Source: DASXZH01 sp036502005 (GTDB lineage Bacteria; Armatimonadota; Fimbriimonadia; Fimbriimonadales; Fimbriimonadaceae). Taken from it: a DNA stretch of 64,000 nt. Every line of letters starts with the position of its first letter. Positions within the stretch are counted from its first letter, which is position 1. A program made the translations under genes and the position numbers. Below the pieces are notes generated by a model. The model worked only from the letters and a program-made list of their open reading frames with translations. It was not told the origin of the DNA and made no database searches. Location of the stretch: the NCBI GenBank assembly GCA_036502005.1, contig DASXZH010000083.1, forward strand, positions 14,388 through 78,387. Reading direction: 5' to 3'. Shown here in pieces: positions 17,040 through 25,995 of the stretch.

Positions 17040-17809
17040 TGAACTAGGATCTAAACCAGGTTCGAAATAGTTCGCGAAGTAAAACGTGAGTTCGGGAAGG
17101 GGGGGCGTTCAATGTTGGGTTAAACATTGGTGCACGCAGATACGCAGAAGGCGCAGGGGTATTCATTCGTTCTTATGCCGCTTCGTTGATGGCGTGGTCC
17201 TAAACACAGTCTAGATGGATCGGAATTTCACGCAAAGACGCAAAGCTCGCTAAGGGGAAAGTTGGACAGTTGATGACCGTTCCATATTGGTTCACCCAGA
17301 GACACAGAGGGCGCAGACGATTTGGGGAAGTTATTCGTTACTAGATCCGAGCATATTGCCGGACGGAAATCCATAAACTCAAGTTAAAAATATGCCGACT
17401 CTTCTTCTTTTCTTTGCCGGCTTTGCGTCTTTGCGTGACAAATAAAACCCTTAACCACGCCCTGCTCCTGGCAATGGGCTCTCCGATGCAACCCTCTGTG
17501 TCTCTGCGTGAAACCTCGTCGCACGATGGCGGTGCGACTAAGCACAAAGCCTTGACTTTGCGAGCTTTGCGTCTTTGCGTGACAAATAAAACCTCGAACC
17601 AAACCCTACTCCTAGCTAAGAGCTAATCCTCAGCGATCTCGGCGTCTCTGCGTGAAATTCACAACCAACCAGAACGAAAATTGTCACCTCAAAACCGGCT
17701 CTTAAAACGGGAAATAAAAACCATTAACTATCAAGGAATCGTCGTTTATTACCGAAGATTTACCAGGGCCCGCGATTCGCGTAACCCGGACTTCAAAAGC
17801 GAGAGGGAA
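17040..17809. repeat. Octamer-repeat-rich intergenic region, no gene
   Basis: Copies of an 8-bp unit (ACGCAGAG / ACGCAAAG / ACACAGAG) occur in plus orientation near 17130, 17230 and 17295. They occur in the opposite orientation near 17411, 17495, 17565 and 17642, so the whole region is a loose inverted array centred near 17370. Open frames here are repeat-derived and not genes. From about 17660 to 17809 nothing was recognised. Confidence 0.7.
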
Positions 17810-18040
17810 ATGAGAATCACCGATTATGAAAAGGGTACGACGCTTCGGGATATTTGTATCTCCCTTACCGTGGCAGAAGCCGACGAGCTTAGAATCTATC
17901 TGAACAAGCTCGTGAAAGACCCTCAACTCAGCCGCGCATACCTCAGTGAAGTCAAAGGCTTTAATCTAGACAAAGAGATCACGATCGCCGTTGATGGCAG
18001 CGCCCTCTCGCCCAAAATCTTCAAAGCGACTAACAGCTAG
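17810..18040 (+). CDS. Small protein of unknown function, 76 aa
   Basis: From the ATG at 17810, after a GAGAGGGA Shine-Dalgarno-like run, the product reads MRITDYEKGTTLRDICISLT and continues with VAEADELRIYLNKLVKDPQL. It is hydrophilic with a likely helical middle and no signal peptide. The longer frame from TTG at 17681 begins in repeat DNA and is less likely. Its 3' end overlaps by 4 bp the stop of the convergent thioredoxin-like gene. Family not recognised. Confidence 0.5.
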   Translation: MRITDYEKGTTLRDICISLTVAEADELRIYLNKLVKDPQLSRAYLSEVKGFNLDKEITIAVDGSALSPKIFKATNS

Positions 18041-18699
18041 CTGATCGCAAAGAAGCACCCGGAAGACAGCTTCAGCGGCGCGTAAAGTGGATCAAAATCT
18101 TTCGCCGTTCCCGATGTCACAGCACCCATTCGCGTGTTCACATCGCGCAGCATGTCCTGCGAGTATCCCGGCCACATCGTATCAATCTTGCGGTCCGAAG
18201 TGATCAAAAGGTTGTAGACCGAGTGCTTTGCCCGGTACGCCCTTATCGCTTCTAGCTTGGGGTCAGCCAAAATAGTGTAGGGCATTTCGTGCTCCTTGGC
18301 CCATTTCGCGGCGGTTGCCTGATCCGAGCCGATTACCCCCACGAATGTGATCTCGTTCCTGTAGCGTTTGTAAAGCTCGTGAAAGAGTGGCTCAGCGTCG
18401 GTGCTGCATGGGCAGCCATCCAGAATGAAATACATGTAAACGGGCTTGCCCTGCGAAAGGCTTGCCAGCGTCCATTCCTTGCCCTTGCTGTCGTCCAGTT
18501 TGAACTCGGGCGCGGTCTTGCCCGCCATCGCCGCCGTTTCAACTGCCATATCCCGCGTTACGGGGTGACGCGGTTGGGTTCCCGAGCTAGGGCTCGTTAT
18601 GGGAGCGGGAGACGATGCATGCGAAGCGGCCGCCATGAACCAAATCCCCGAGGCTGCAAGCAACCCGCCGAGGGGAAGCGTGAGGTAAATCAGCTTCAT
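18037..18699 (-). CDS. Membrane-anchored thioredoxin-fold (redoxin/TlpA-like) protein with a CPC site
   Basis: The 220-aa product has an N-terminal membrane anchor (LTLPLGGLLAASGIWFMAAA) and an exported redoxin domain: GKTAPEFKLDDSKGKEWTLA, then PVYMYFILDGCPCSTDAEPL, then MPYTILADPKLEAIRAYRAK. The active site is GCPCS, a CxC in place of the usual CxxC, so it may be an isomerase-like or peroxiredoxin-like variant rather than a standard TlpA reductase. The start is fixed by a -10 hexamer 6 bases upstream. It is divergent from the glycosidase gene. Confidence 0.82.
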   Translation of the reverse strand: MKLIYLTLPLGGLLAASGIWFMAAASHASSPAPITSPSSGTQPRHPVTRDMAVETAAMAGKTAPEFKLDDSKGKEWTLASLSQGKPVYMYFILDGCPCSTDAEPLFHELYKRYRNEITFVGVIGSDQATAAKWAKEHEMPYTILADPKLEAIRAYRAKHSVYNLLITSDRKIDTMWPGYSQDMLRDVNTRMGAVTSGTAKDFDPLYAPLKLSSGCFFAIS

Positions 18700-18705
18700 G
18701 TATTC

Positions 18706-18711
18706 AGTTTA
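18706..18711 (-). promoter_or_regulatory. -10 element TAAACT, thioredoxin-like gene
   Basis: On the minus strand TAAACT ends 6 bases before the ATG at 18699. It shares a 39-bp divergent intergenic region with the next element. Confidence 0.55.
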
Positions 18712-18726
18712 CCGGTAGCCCGGAAC

Positions 18727-18732
18727 TATACT
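18727..18732 (+). promoter_or_regulatory. -10 element TATACT, glycosidase gene
   Basis: TATACT ends 6 bases before the GTG at 18739, which selects this start over the much longer open frame. Confidence 0.6.
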
Positions 18733-18738
18733 AGGGAA

Positions 18739-20283
18739 GTGCTGCTCGCCAACCTGCTTCTATCCTTGGCAATGCTGCAAAGTCCCACCCCTCAAAAGTG
18801 GTACGGCCCACAGGAAGTTAACTTCAATATCCAGTATTCGGGCAACCCATACGACCCCGCCTACAACGACGTAACCGTCCATTTTGTGAACGAGCGCGGG
18901 TTCGCGGTTGACCGTCTCGCTTATTTTTCCCACGGTTCTTGGAAGGCAGTTCTAGTTGCGCCGCAACCCGGCCACTACAAAGCAACGCTGCTGCGAAATG
19001 GCCACGAATCCGTTGAAGAAGCCGTGCCAGCCGTGCTCATTCTGGATGAAAAACTGCCCCATGGTTTTATTCATACCGATCACACGCATTTGAACCGCTT
19101 CTCTTACGATGACGGCACCTACATGTTCCCGATCGGATTTGACCTTGGATGGCAGACGGCGGGCATGCCGACTATGGTTGACCAATTGGTGAAAATGAAC
19201 GCGGTCGGCTTGAACTGGACTCGTATTTGGTCCTGCGGCTTTGACAATCGGAACCCGTGGATCCCGCATGACGACCCTTATGCCATCAAAGACCAACTCT
19301 GGCCTAAGGCCCTGGACAACCTGGCCGTGACCGCCAAGGGTTGCAACGATTCCTCCGTGAATTTCCAATTTGTTCTGTTTAACCACGGCGCGTTCAGCAG
19401 TAAAACAGACTCCGAATGGCGCGATAATCCCTGGAATGCGGCCAAGGGCGGGTTCTTGAAAAGCGCGGACGACTTCTTCACCGATCCGGAAGCGAAACGC
19501 CGAACCAAGATGTGGCTGCGGTACGCAGTCGCCCGCTGGGCCGGCAATCCCAACCTTTTCGCCTGGGAGCTCTTCAACGAAGTCGAGTGGACGGATGCCG
19601 CCAAGGACGGCCACTGGAACGAGATCGAGAACTGGCACAAAGAGATGGCGGATTACATCCGCTCGCTAGACCCCTATGGCCATCCGATTACGACCAGTAG
19701 CGAAATGAATGGTGGCCTATTTGAGCCGATGGATTACTACCAGCCCCATGAATATGCCGATAACCTTCCTCTCGTTTTCGATGCGTACACGGCCCTGAAA
19801 AACAAGCCGCTGTTCGTGGGAGAGTTTGGCCCCAACCACGAAATGGGCATGAAGGAGCGGCCGTTTATCCGCAACGTTTTATGGGATTCAATTAAAGCAA
19901 ACGGAGCGGCCACCGCCATGTATTGGTATTGGGACCGAGTTGAGAAATACAACTTGTACCCTGAGTTCACCATTTGGTCAAAAATTTTAGACCGGGCTAA
20001 ATTTGGCGATCACGCCACGGCTACTTCGATCGGTTTTTCTTCAAATATCGGCACGGCTGAGGGGTTGCGGGATATCGCCTGGGCCTTGGTGCGCATCCGG
20101 GGCGCGGAGGGCAAATCGCCCCGCATCTCGTTCCCCGGCATGGTCAGCGGGACCTGGAATGTAACCTGGTTTAACCTCGATACTGGCGAAGAGTACAACG
20201 ATTTGGCGGCAACCCACGGGGTGAGTTTGCAACTTTCCGCCGTGAAGGGGCAGGATGTTGTTGCCTTGTTGAGATTGGGCTAA
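18739..20283 (+). CDS. Secreted glycoside hydrolase, GH5-like (clan GH-A), with N-terminal beta domain
   Basis: The start is GTG at 18739, giving 514 aa with a short signal (LLANLLLSLAMLQS). The frame is open back to 18289, but there it is antisense to the thioredoxin-like gene. Residues about 20-120 form a DUF5060-like beta domain (WYGPQEVNFNIQYSGNPYDP). A TIM-barrel follows, with the acid/base Glu in FAWELFNEVEW and the likely nucleophile Glu in PLFVGEFGPNHEMG. These are the two conserved Glu of clan GH-A. The substrate is probably a plant or microbial beta-glycan, but it cannot be named. The C-terminus carries a small beta domain ending in QDVVALLRLG. Confidence 0.85.
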   Translation: MLLANLLLSLAMLQSPTPQKWYGPQEVNFNIQYSGNPYDPAYNDVTVHFVNERGFAVDRLAYFSHGSWKAVLVAPQPGHYKATLLRNGHESVEEAVPAVLILDEKLPHGFIHTDHTHLNRFSYDDGTYMFPIGFDLGWQTAGMPTMVDQLVKMNAVGLNWTRIWSCGFDNRNPWIPHDDPYAIKDQLWPKALDNLAVTAKGCNDSSVNFQFVLFNHGAFSSKTDSEWRDNPWNAAKGGFLKSADDFFTDPEAKRRTKMWLRYAVARWAGNPNLFAWELFNEVEWTDAAKDGHWNEIENWHKEMADYIRSLDPYGHPITTSSEMNGGLFEPMDYYQPHEYADNLPLVFDAYTALKNKPLFVGEFGPNHEMGMKERPFIRNVLWDSIKANGAATAMYWYWDRVEKYNLYPEFTIWSKILDRAKFGDHATATSIGFSSNIGTAEGLRDIAWALVRIRGAEGKSPRISFPGMVSGTWNVTWFNLDTGEEYNDLAATHGVSLQLSAVKGQDVVALLRLG

Positions 20284-20291
20284 GGTGGTAA

Positions 20292-20316
20292 TTGTGCGGT
20301 ATTCTGCGCCGCACAA
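20292..20316. repeat. Inverted repeat between convergent genes
   Basis: TTGTGCGG pairs with CCGCACAA around a 9-base loop, just after the glycosidase stop. No T-run follows, so it may be a bidirectional pause or mRNA-end hairpin rather than a classic terminator. Confidence 0.55.
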
Positions 20317-20371
20317 TAGGTTCAAGCTATATAGAAAATAAAATCAAACGTGCGCCTGTTTGACGTAGCCC

Positions 20372-21118
20372 CTAAGATTTCCCCCACTTTTTTTCCGCTC
20401 CCTTTTTCCCGGCCCCGCTCCTGACAGCGGTTATCCGTCTCACCCGCTCCTGCTCCGCGCGCTTGTTCAACTTGTCTCGGTCATGGTCGGTTACGCGTAT
20501 AACCAAATGGTCTAAAAACCTCTCCAACGCCAACTCCAAAACAAGGAGATTCGTTAACGCCAAGCCCCTCACCCGTTCGGGCAGCTTTACCGCTTGCGGC
20601 TGAGCGATTTGGGTGAACGTGTTGAGCCGTTTGGCATCTGCTTCGGTCAGAGCCGGCCTCGTTTGCGGCATGGGCAGGTTCAGCGCTTTATAATCCGAAG
20701 GGCTCGGCGCGGCGTAATCGCTGGCCGGGTTTTGATCGAGCGGAAACAGCCTAAAGTTGGCGATGTCCATCTCGTACCAGTAAACGTGCAGCAACAACTC
20801 CGTTAGGGTGCGCGTGTTTTCGCCCATTTCGGCGAGGACCTTGTCCACAAGCTCGAAATCCTCACTCGTGTTTCGCGGCACGCCTTCCGTGGTTGGCTGC
20901 TCGTAGCCTCGCGGGGAGGTTCGCTTGATACGTTCACCGACAATGATCGACGCCCAGCCGCGTAACACGGCCTCGATTCGGTCCTCGTTCGGCTTTTTGG
21001 CGGTGTGTTCCAGCGAACGTGCTACTTGCTGTTGCTGCTCAGGCGTCAGCCTGTGCAGCGTGTTGATGATGAGCTTTAGGTCGGGCTCTTTCTTTGTCTT
21101 TTCTAATTCTTCTACCAT
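20372..21118 (-). CDS. Conserved-looking protein of unknown function, 248 aa
   Basis: The product is soluble and rich in charged helices (EELEKTKKEPDLKLIINTLH, then LTPEQQQQVARSLEHTAKK). It has a Pro/Ala-rich middle (SDYAAPSPSDYKALNLPMPQ) and a strongly basic tail (KKGAEKKWGKS). The basic tail could contact nucleic acid, but no known domain is visible. A GGAG site lies about 6 bases before the ATG. I do not recognise the family. Confidence 0.6.
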   Translation of the reverse strand: MVEELEKTKKEPDLKLIINTLHRLTPEQQQQVARSLEHTAKKPNEDRIEAVLRGWASIIVGERIKRTSPRGYEQPTTEGVPRNTSEDFELVDKVLAEMGENTRTLTELLLHVYWYEMDIANFRLFPLDQNPASDYAAPSPSDYKALNLPMPQTRPALTEADAKRLNTFTQIAQPQAVKLPERVRGLALTNLLVLELALERFLDHLVIRVTDHDRDKLNKRAEQERVRRITAVRSGAGKKGAEKKWGKS

Positions 21119-21173
21119 GTGGTTCTCCGAGGAGAACTGACGGGGAAGGGGGCGTTAATGTAGACAAAAATCT

Positions 21174-21271
21174 ACAGTAAACAGTAAACAGTAAACAGTA
21201 AACGGCTAGGAAGCTAATCATCCAGCTGATCCAGTTTTCCGGGCCGCTTACCGTTTACTGAGAACCGTTTA
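21174..21271. repeat. Inverted heptanucleotide arrays, ACAGTAA type
   Basis: Four ACAGTAA units occupy 21174-21201. The reverse-complement type recurs as CCGTTTA, CTGAGAA and CCGTTTA at 21251-21271, with a gap of about 50 bp. The array lies between the unknown gene and the purH stop. Confidence 0.85.
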
Positions 21272-21276
21272 CTTCC

Positions 21277-22803
21277 CTAGTGATAAAAATGCCGAACGCC
21301 CGTAAACACCATCGCGATGCCGAGTTCGTCGGCGGCCGCGATAACCTCCGGATCCTTCTTACTTCCCCCCGGCTGAACAATCGCCGCGATGCCGGCTTTG
21401 GCCGCAGTCTCAACACTATCCGGAAATGGGAAAAACGCGTCGCTAGCCAAAACGGCGCCAACCGATTTCGGTCCCGCTTGCTCTAGGGCAAGCCGCACCG
21501 ATTGAACTCGGTTCATCTGCCCGGCACCAACTCCCAAAAGGCGATCCCTCACCCCAACCACGATTGCATTGGATTTCACATGAGGAATGATTTTCCACTG
21601 AAAACGAAGCGCCTCCATCTGCTCTTCAGTCGGCGCCAGCTTAGTAACAACTTTCCACTCTTTGCCGGGGTCGATGTCTGCATCCTGGGCCAGATATCCG
21701 CCCCCAACCGTTCGAATAGTCAAGAACCTCGACTTGGATGGCACCGGAGCCGACAACAACCGCACCTCTTGGCCCCAGCCTTTGCGATTCCGAAAGAGAG
21801 ATAACGCGCCGTCCGTATAGCCTAAAGCAATAACAACATCTAGTTTGTTGCCCTTTTCAACCATCGCCTCAGCCCCTTCCTCGTCCAAGATCCCGTTCAC
21901 GGCGACCACCCCGCCAAAGGCGGATACAGGATCGGCATCGCGGGCTAGCCTAAAACTTTCGCCGAAGGACTCCACCGCTGCAACCCCGCAAGGGTTTCCG
22001 TGCTTGGTGATGGCGCAAGCGGGAACGGGCAGGTCGTTCACCAGATTCCAAGCGCCATTGGCATCGTTGATGTTGTTGTAGCCAACCTCCCAACCCCAAA
22101 GGTGCTCCTCGTAAGCAATGCCCTGATTCGGCGTTAGCGGCTCTACGTAAAGCGCCCCGTTCTGGTGCGGGTTCTCGCCATAGCGCAACTCGATATGCCG
22201 GCGCATCCCAACCGTTAAGGTTTCTCGATATAAATCTTCACCCGCAGCCTGCGTCAGGTAGCGCGAAACAAGCGAATCGTAAAAAGCGGTGTGCCGATAG
22301 GCTTTGGCCGCAAACCTCAGCCGCACGTCATCGTCTGGCTCTGCAGCAAGAACATCCGGATAATCGTCCGGATCCACCACCACCAAAACGTTGTGAAAGT
22401 TCTTAGCTCCTGCCCGGATCATCGCCGGGCCGCCGATATCGATCGACTCGACCGCCTCCTCCAGGTCGTGCTCCTGGTTCACCGTCTTCTCGAACTGATA
22501 CAGGTTCACGCAGAGGAGCGCTATCGGCTCAATCCCCGCATGGAGCATTTGCTGACGGTGGGTATCCAGCCGAATATCGCCCAACAGCCCGCCGTGAATG
22601 ATGGGGTGAAGGGTCTTTACTCGACCGTTCAACATCTCCGGAAACTGGGTTACATCGGCAACCTCTTGCAGCTCAAGTCCGGCCTCTCGGAGAGCCCGCG
22701 CCGTGCCGCCAGTGCTGATAAGATCGAAGCCCTTGGCGACAAGGCCCTGGGCAAAAGGGACAATTCCAGATTTATCGGTAACGCTTAAAAGGGCTCTTGG
22801 CAA
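21277..22803 (-). CDS. purH: Bifunctional AICAR formyltransferase / IMP cyclohydrolase
   Basis: The 508-aa enzyme catalyses the last two steps of de novo IMP synthesis. The N-terminal MGS-like cyclohydrolase domain shows ALLSVTDKSGIVPFAQGL, DLISTGGTARALREAG and LNGRVKTLHPIIHGGLL. The C-terminal formyltransferase carries the catalytic CAITKHGNPCGVA motif. It is of normal length and ends with the usual TGVRHFYH. It starts 2 bp after the stop of an Ig-like membrane protein, so both are probably on one transcript, an unusual partner for a purine gene. Confidence 0.97.
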   Translation of the reverse strand: MPRALLSVTDKSGIVPFAQGLVAKGFDLISTGGTARALREAGLELQEVADVTQFPEMLNGRVKTLHPIIHGGLLGDIRLDTHRQQMLHAGIEPIALLCVNLYQFEKTVNQEHDLEEAVESIDIGGPAMIRAGAKNFHNVLVVVDPDDYPDVLAAEPDDDVRLRFAAKAYRHTAFYDSLVSRYLTQAAGEDLYRETLTVGMRRHIELRYGENPHQNGALYVEPLTPNQGIAYEEHLWGWEVGYNNINDANGAWNLVNDLPVPACAITKHGNPCGVAAVESFGESFRLARDADPVSAFGGVVAVNGILDEEGAEAMVEKGNKLDVVIALGYTDGALSLFRNRKGWGQEVRLLSAPVPSKSRFLTIRTVGGGYLAQDADIDPGKEWKVVTKLAPTEEQMEALRFQWKIIPHVKSNAIVVGVRDRLLGVGAGQMNRVQSVRLALEQAGPKSVGAVLASDAFFPFPDSVETAAKAGIAAIVQPGGSKKDPEVIAAADELGIAMVFTGVRHFYH

Positions 22804-22805
22804 CT

Positions 22806-24437
22806 CTATCCACCGCCGGCGGTTGTTGGAGCCGGCGCATTATTATTGCCTGTTGAGGAGGGAGAATTGTTGCCCCCACCGGTTGTGCTCGTATCAAACG
22901 CTGGAGTTGTGGGCTGAGTCGGCGGCGTGGACTTCACGTGAACGCCAATGTGCTGGCTTCTAACCGTGATTCCGTTGCTGTCGTAAGCGGTTAGGTAAAT
23001 GTCGGTATTTCTATCGATTGGGACGGCGGTGCTGCCCGATGCCTGTGGCAAATCGGTGGTAGCGCCCCCAACCGTGAGAGTTATGCGCGCTGCTCCCGTC
23101 ACCTGCCACTGGATCGTCGTCTGTTCGTTAGCGGCAGGGTCTACCGTTTTTGGAGAAACATCGAAGAAGACGATATGAGCCGAGCTTGGCTGCGTCACAC
23201 GAACCGTGATGGTCTTCGATTTCACCGACTTATTCGTCGCATTTTCGGCGACCAGATAGTAGCTGGTTTTCCCAGGCTGGTCCGGCTTTACTTCGTAGTC
23301 TTCCGCGTTCAGATCGAGAATGGTCGCTGTTGGCTCGAGATACACCTTTGTCGCATGCGACACGTGGTAGTGAACGATGAAGGATTGCCCCACGTTAAGA
23401 CTTGGTTGAGATATCTCAAAATTATCGATCACCGGCAAAGGCTCAATCTGGGGCTGTTTGACTTCGAACGAGCGGGAAACAGGCTTGCTCTCCGCGCGGT
23501 CTTCGACGGCGGTCGCATCAACAGTTCCGGAAGTCTCAGCGGTGAACGATGTGCTTCCATCGGCGGGTTCGTCATGGCGTTGATCGCCGATTTTCAGGAT
23601 CACGCCACTAGCATGCACAGCATGCCAACGCACGGTTACCACTTCTCCCTCTGTGTAACTCGCCGACTCTGGTTCCAGTTCCAAACTTTGGATCACCGGG
23701 GGGAGGGGCCGCGAAAGATACCAAACAAAAATCAACAACAGAACTAACGAAACCACGCCCAACGTGGCGGGAGTGATGACCGGCCTCTGTTCGATCTGGG
23801 CCTGGCTGGACGTGACGAGCGATGGTGTTTGGATACTGCGAGCGCTTAGCGTGAAAACGTAAATGCGGGGGCTGGCAAAGGGTTTTGTGCTCGTCGGCGT
23901 CGCGTGGACCTCGATATCCTTTTGCTGGCCCGGGCCAACCGTAAGCTGCTCTTGGCCAAATTCAAAGGCAAACGCGTCTTCTGGATCACTTCCAAAAAGC
24001 TGCAAAGTCTGCTCAGTATTGCCCAGGTTCATCACACTGGCATGGAAGATCTCCGCGCCGCGGATTGGGCTTACATGGCCCTTTTTAGGCAAGATCTCCA
24101 TGCTGAGATGGTTGTAGGGCTTTATCTGGACCACGCCCTGCGCCTGACGGCTTTCGGCGGAGTTCAGCGACCGAACCTTAACAACGAACGGATAATTGCC
24201 GGCAAGACTTTCGCTGGCACGACCTGGTTTAAAAAAGAGTTTTTCGGTTTGCGTTTCGCCGGCAGCGACACTAAAAATGGGAACCGGGATTGCCGTCCAT
24301 TCAGGATCAAGACCTTCAATCTCGACCTCAAAACGGTCAACTTCTTCGCCTCGGTTATGAATCTGAAGGTTGAGAGGCGTATTATCGCCTGCCTCAACGG
24401 CTATCAGATCGGAGGATAACTGGATCGAAAAACTCAT
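22806..24437 (-). CDS. Single-span membrane protein with COG1470-like and Ig-like domains
   Basis: The 543-aa protein begins without a signal peptide. Residues 1-220 form two beta domains with LNLQIHNRGEEVDRFEVEIE and ASVMNLGNTEQTLQLFG, the NEW3/CARDB-like pattern of COG1470 proteins. A transmembrane segment follows near 230 (LGVVSLVLLLIFVWYL). The C-terminal half has Ig-like repeats (YTEGEVVTVRWHAVHASGVI, then NVGQSFIVHYHVSHATKVYL) and a Gly/Asn/Pro/Thr-rich tail. With the N-terminal domains in the cytosol the repeats would be outside. Function unknown. It is translationally close to purH. Confidence 0.7.
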   Translation of the reverse strand: MSFSIQLSSDLIAVEAGDNTPLNLQIHNRGEEVDRFEVEIEGLDPEWTAIPVPIFSVAAGETQTEKLFFKPGRASESLAGNYPFVVKVRSLNSAESRQAQGVVQIKPYNHLSMEILPKKGHVSPIRGAEIFHASVMNLGNTEQTLQLFGSDPEDAFAFEFGQEQLTVGPGQQKDIEVHATPTSTKPFASPRIYVFTLSARSIQTPSLVTSSQAQIEQRPVITPATLGVVSLVLLLIFVWYLSRPLPPVIQSLELEPESASYTEGEVVTVRWHAVHASGVILKIGDQRHDEPADGSTSFTAETSGTVDATAVEDRAESKPVSRSFEVKQPQIEPLPVIDNFEISQPSLNVGQSFIVHYHVSHATKVYLEPTATILDLNAEDYEVKPDQPGKTSYYLVAENATNKSVKSKTITVRVTQPSSAHIVFFDVSPKTVDPAANEQTTIQWQVTGAARITLTVGGATTDLPQASGSTAVPIDRNTDIYLTAYDSNGITVRSQHIGVHVKSTPPTQPTTPAFDTSTTGGGNNSPSSTGNNNAPAPTTAGGG

Positions 24438-24446
24438 CGGCAGGAG

Positions 24447-24452
24447 ATATTA
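24447..24452 (-). promoter_or_regulatory. -10 element TAATAT, Ig-like/purH operon
   Basis: TAATAT on the minus strand ends 9 bases before the ATG at 24437. The opposing gene's element lies only 10 bp away. Confidence 0.5.
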
Positions 24453-24462
24453 GCAGACAGAA

Positions 24463-24468
24463 CACAAT
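24463..24468 (+). promoter_or_regulatory. -10 element CACAAT, ceramidase-like gene
   Basis: CACAAT ends 8 bases before the ATG at 24477. The divergent intergenic region is 39 bp in all, leaving little room for untranslated leaders. Confidence 0.5.
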
Positions 24469-24476
24469 TTAGACGC

Positions 24477-25832
24477 ATGACACCTTGCGTTAGCATGGGC
24501 GTTAAACTAATCAAAGTGTCGCGCTTGCAGGGTCTCCTCATATTGCTGATTTTAGCCGTCAGCGCACCCTTTTCTTACGCCGGAACCGATTTTTCTTTTT
24601 CAGAATCAAAGGTTGATATTTCTCCGCCCGAGCCGCTCCCTCTCGGAGGCTACACTGCCAGGCACGGCAAGGTTATGGATGAAGGCGGGCAGCCGCTTTA
24701 CGCCCGTTGCGTTCTTTTTCAATACGGCGGACTGGAGATAGCCCTCGTAAGCGCGGAAATGTTGACCATTCCCGACAGCCTGGCTGAGGAGGTAAGCAAG
24801 CATATCCCGCCGAACGTGATGCTATTTCTTTGCGCTACCCATACCCATTCCGCCCCCGATAGCCAACTTTTAAACGACCACATGACGTTTTCAATCCCAG
24901 GCATTGCCAGCTTTAAGCACCGATGGCTGGATTGGTATTCAAAGCAGATTGCATTGGCGGTCAACACAGCGGTTACGGCGCCGAGGCAAAAGATTGACAA
25001 GCTGCAAGTCGTCCAGTTTAAAGAGGAGCTGAACCGAGGCCGAAGATTTAAAGCGAAGCCGGATCAGCTTGTTACCGTGCTGGAAGCCATTCTAGCCCCC
25101 GCCAACCGGTCTATTCAAAATCTGTTTCTGGAGTATGCGGCACATGCCGTTTTCTACGGGGCCGACAACAACAAGACGAACGGAGATTGGCCAGGCGAGG
25201 TCTCCTCACGCGTGGAGGCCGACCGAATCGGAAGCGCCTTCCCGGTTCTGGAGGGTGCAATAGGCGATGTTTCCCCTCACGCACAAGGCGCAACACCTCA
25301 AGACCAGATAAACAACTTTGCTTCTACGATGCTGGAAGGTCTTGTTAAAGCCCAGAGCCGTGGCGAGACAATTTGGCAAGCAAAAGACAAGGGCAACATG
25401 ATTCGCTACGTTCGGGAGCCGATCCAAATCGACCCACCCACCCCAAGTAAGGCGTTTATGAAGGATTACCACTTGCCAAAAGAACTGGCTGAAATCATGG
25501 TTAAGCAGTTCGCGCCGACTTCGGCCAATATTACGGCACTCCGTTTTGGGTCTTTGGCGGTCATCGGCGTCCCCGGCGAACCGACTTCGGCGTTGGGCCA
25601 TGAAATAAAGCTCGCCGGTGCCTTGATAGGATTTCGATCGGTTTTGGTTGTTAGTCACGTAAACGGCTGGATCGGCTATGAGTTGGACCCGAAAGACTAC
25701 ACGCGTGGAGGGTATGAAGCTTCGCTCTCGTTTAACGGTCCGAAGGAAGGCGTACATATCGTCGCCGCAGCCGTGAAGGCGCTGAAAGCGCTGTCTAAGA
25801 AGAACGGGAAGAGTGAGGGGGGTAAACAGTAA
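24477..25832 (+). CDS. Neutral/alkaline ceramidase-like secreted hydrolase
   Basis: The 451-aa product has a signal peptide (LLILLILAVSAPFSYAG). It shows the neutral ceramidase N-terminal pattern: SKVDISPPEPLPLGGYTAR, the metal-site CATHTHSAPD, and IGDVSPHAQG, equivalent to the GDVSPN motif that carries the catalytic Ser. True neutral ceramidases are longer and carry a C-terminal Ig-like domain; this one has only the catalytic part. It may act on other amides or lipids. The start is the first ATG, supported by the -10 element; a second ATG 18 bp later is possible. Confidence 0.8.
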   Translation: MTPCVSMGVKLIKVSRLQGLLILLILAVSAPFSYAGTDFSFSESKVDISPPEPLPLGGYTARHGKVMDEGGQPLYARCVLFQYGGLEIALVSAEMLTIPDSLAEEVSKHIPPNVMLFLCATHTHSAPDSQLLNDHMTFSIPGIASFKHRWLDWYSKQIALAVNTAVTAPRQKIDKLQVVQFKEELNRGRRFKAKPDQLVTVLEAILAPANRSIQNLFLEYAAHAVFYGADNNKTNGDWPGEVSSRVEADRIGSAFPVLEGAIGDVSPHAQGATPQDQINNFASTMLEGLVKAQSRGETIWQAKDKGNMIRYVREPIQIDPPTPSKAFMKDYHLPKELAEIMVKQFAPTSANITALRFGSLAVIGVPGEPTSALGHEIKLAGALIGFRSVLVVSHVNGWIGYELDPKDYTRGGYEASLSFNGPKEGVHIVAAAVKALKALSKKNGKSEGGKQ

Positions 25833-25846
25833 ACAGACGAAGGGTA

Positions 25847-25905
25847 CGCAAATCGATAAATCTTCGCATCGTCACAGTGACATAGACTCGATTTATCGAT
25901 TTGCG
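25847..25905. repeat. Inverted repeat with 16-bp arms, GCAAATCGA type
   Basis: CGCAAATCGATAAATC (25847-25862) matches perfectly the reverse complement of 25890-25905, around 27 bp. A related palindrome begins with GCAAATCGAC at 40356. Confidence 0.8.
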
Positions 25906-25995
25906 GCTATTTGGCGCTCGATTTCCAGGGCTCCGCTCGTCCGACTACGTCGAACTTCGCTTCACCCTTCGCTAAATTATCCTGGCCCTCAGGGC

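Noticed and set aside
18289..18738. N-terminal extension of the glycosidase frame
   Set aside because: It is antisense to the thioredoxin-like gene, and a signal peptide plus -10 element begin at 18739.
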